Shown here one piece after another: positions 6,150 to 6,619 of a stretch of DNA of 6,619 bases (positions are counted from its first letter, which is position 1; each line of letters opens with the position of its first letter). The notes beneath the pieces are model-generated. The model saw only the letters and a list, made by a program, of their open reading frames with translations. It made no database searches and was not told the origin of the DNA. This stretch comes from Bacteroidales bacterium (GTDB lineage: Bacteria > Bacteroidota > Bacteroidia > Bacteroidales > UBA932). The DNA lies in assembly GCA_023230265.1 (NCBI GenBank), contig JALNXR010000117.1, positions 1 to 6,619 on the forward strand, in the 5' to 3' direction. Made by a program: the position numbers and the translations under genes.

Positions 6150-6282
6150 AAGCAATAACAATGATACTTTAATTTCTATATCAGACGGAAAAAATGAAGT
6201 AGAGTTGACATATTCTTGCTTAGTAGCTTTTATTAAAGCAATAGAAAAATACAATGAATATAATCAAAAAAACAATTCTTAA
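6121..6282 (+). CDS. Very small hypothetical protein
   Basis: This frame encodes 53 residues, from ATG 6121 to TAA 6280-6282. It begins MKKINLKIIESNNNDTLISI, continues with a short acidic stretch (SDGKNEVELTYSCL), and ends with a Lys/Asn-rich helix. The start region KKINLKIIE and the alternation of hydrophobic residues suggest a small beta-alpha fold. It bridges the gap between the stop of the previous gene (6149) and the next start (6254), overlapping each by 29 bases; otherwise about 100 bases would be left unexplained in an otherwise packed operon. The upstream stretch GAAGTAAAAGAAG is purine-rich but not a true Shine-Dalgarno. No family is recognised, and the length is short enough that chance is possible. 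Confidence 0.5.
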   Translation: MKKINLKIIESNNNDTLISISDGKNEVELTYSCLVAFIKAIEKYNEYNQKNNS

Positions 6283-6619
6283 TTATTTAGTAAGGAATCT
6301 TTTCAAAGGATTTGTCCCGGAAGATATTATTAAATATAATAAGGGAGAGTTTACTTATCAGGGAAATATAATGAGTGAAAGTGAAGTAGATAATATGATA
6401 AAAACTCTTGATTTGCTTGATATGAATGACGGATACCAATATCTCTTGAAGGACATAGAATATCGTTCTTATGAAAATCTGTTTTTAAAAAGTAAAACAG
6501 AAGACGATATGATATTTTCTAAAGCTTCTTTACTTGTAGTTGATTTATTAAGAAAAAGAAAAGAACAATTGAAACTTCAATATGAAGAATACAAGAAATG
6601 GAAACTTACAAAGTTGAAT
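6254..6619 (+). CDS. Hypothetical protein, 3' truncated by the window end
   Basis: The frame is open from ATG 6254 to the last base of the window, giving 122 residues with no stop. The N-terminus MNIIKKTILNYLVRNLFKGF is an amphipathic basic helix. It is followed by VPEDIIKYNKGEFTYQGNIM with a likely short beta hairpin, then helical segments (MIKTLDLLDM, YQYLLKDIEY, ASLLVVDLLRKRKEQL) and a Lys-rich coiled end. This domain-like order gives the impression of a real protein. Small proteins of this general look occur next to portal genes in uncultured phages, but I cannot give a function. It overlaps the preceding small gene by 29 bases. The true C-terminus may lie just beyond the window. Confidence 0.6.
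   Translation, partial: MNIIKKTILNYLVRNLFKGFVPEDIIKYNKGEFTYQGNIMSESEVDNMIKTLDLLDMNDGYQYLLKDIEYRSYENLFLKSKTEDDMIFSKASLLVVDLLRKRKEQLKLQYEEYKKWKLTKLN

Noticed and set aside
6042..6254. Minus-strand frame of 70 residues
   Set aside because: It is antisense to two + strand genes, its Phe-rich composition follows from A-rich coding on the other strand, and it has no motif.
6598..6619. Possible start of a further gene (ATG followed by a METYKVE-like reading) at the window end
   Set aside because: Only seven codons are visible and the preceding gene is still open in another frame, so it cannot be supported here.

Overview
The window looks like part of a tailed double-stranded DNA phage or prophage (Caudoviricetes type). 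It is AT-rich, tightly packed, and every credible gene is on the + strand. The core is a recognisable DNA-packaging module in the usual order: small terminase (807-1190), large terminase (1419-3392), portal (3394-5319). TGA, TAG and TAA all end genes here, so the standard bacterial code fits. No gene start has a convincing Shine-Dalgarno sequence at normal spacing. Starts instead sit behind A-rich stretches, which is compatible with a host of the Bacteroidota kind, but this is weak evidence and the host cannot be named from this window.

Region by region: positions 1-189 hold the 3' end of a hydrophilic, helical protein. It is joined by an ATGA overlap to a single-span membrane protein (186-452). 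A TM2-domain membrane protein follows (479-727). A 79-base gap (728-806) contains a possible promoter and leads into the small terminase. A small hydrophobic membrane protein (1192-1422) sits between the two terminase genes and overlaps the large-subunit gene by four bases. The large terminase is followed one base later by the portal gene. Downstream, four genes of unknown function (5324-5782, 5712-6149, 6121-6282 and 6254 to the window end) overlap one another successively, as is common in phage structural operons.

The most striking element is an in-frame 179-residue intein (1599-2135) inside the large terminase. It sits exactly between the Lys and the Ser of the Walker A ATP-binding loop, so the packaging ATPase should be inactive until the intein splices itself out and leaves a terminase of 478 residues, a normal length. 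The intein begins with Gln instead of Cys or Ser. It carries the Trp-Cys-Thr signature of class 3 inteins, which do not use an N-terminal nucleophile, and it shows no visible homing endonuclease motif.

Working together, the small terminase would recognise the phage genome, the spliced large terminase would cut it and pump it, and the portal would provide the entry channel into the prohead. No scaffold, protease or capsid gene could be identified before the window ends. I see no tRNA, rRNA, CRISPR array, insertion sequence, integrase or attachment site, and no gene-free stretch over 300 bases.
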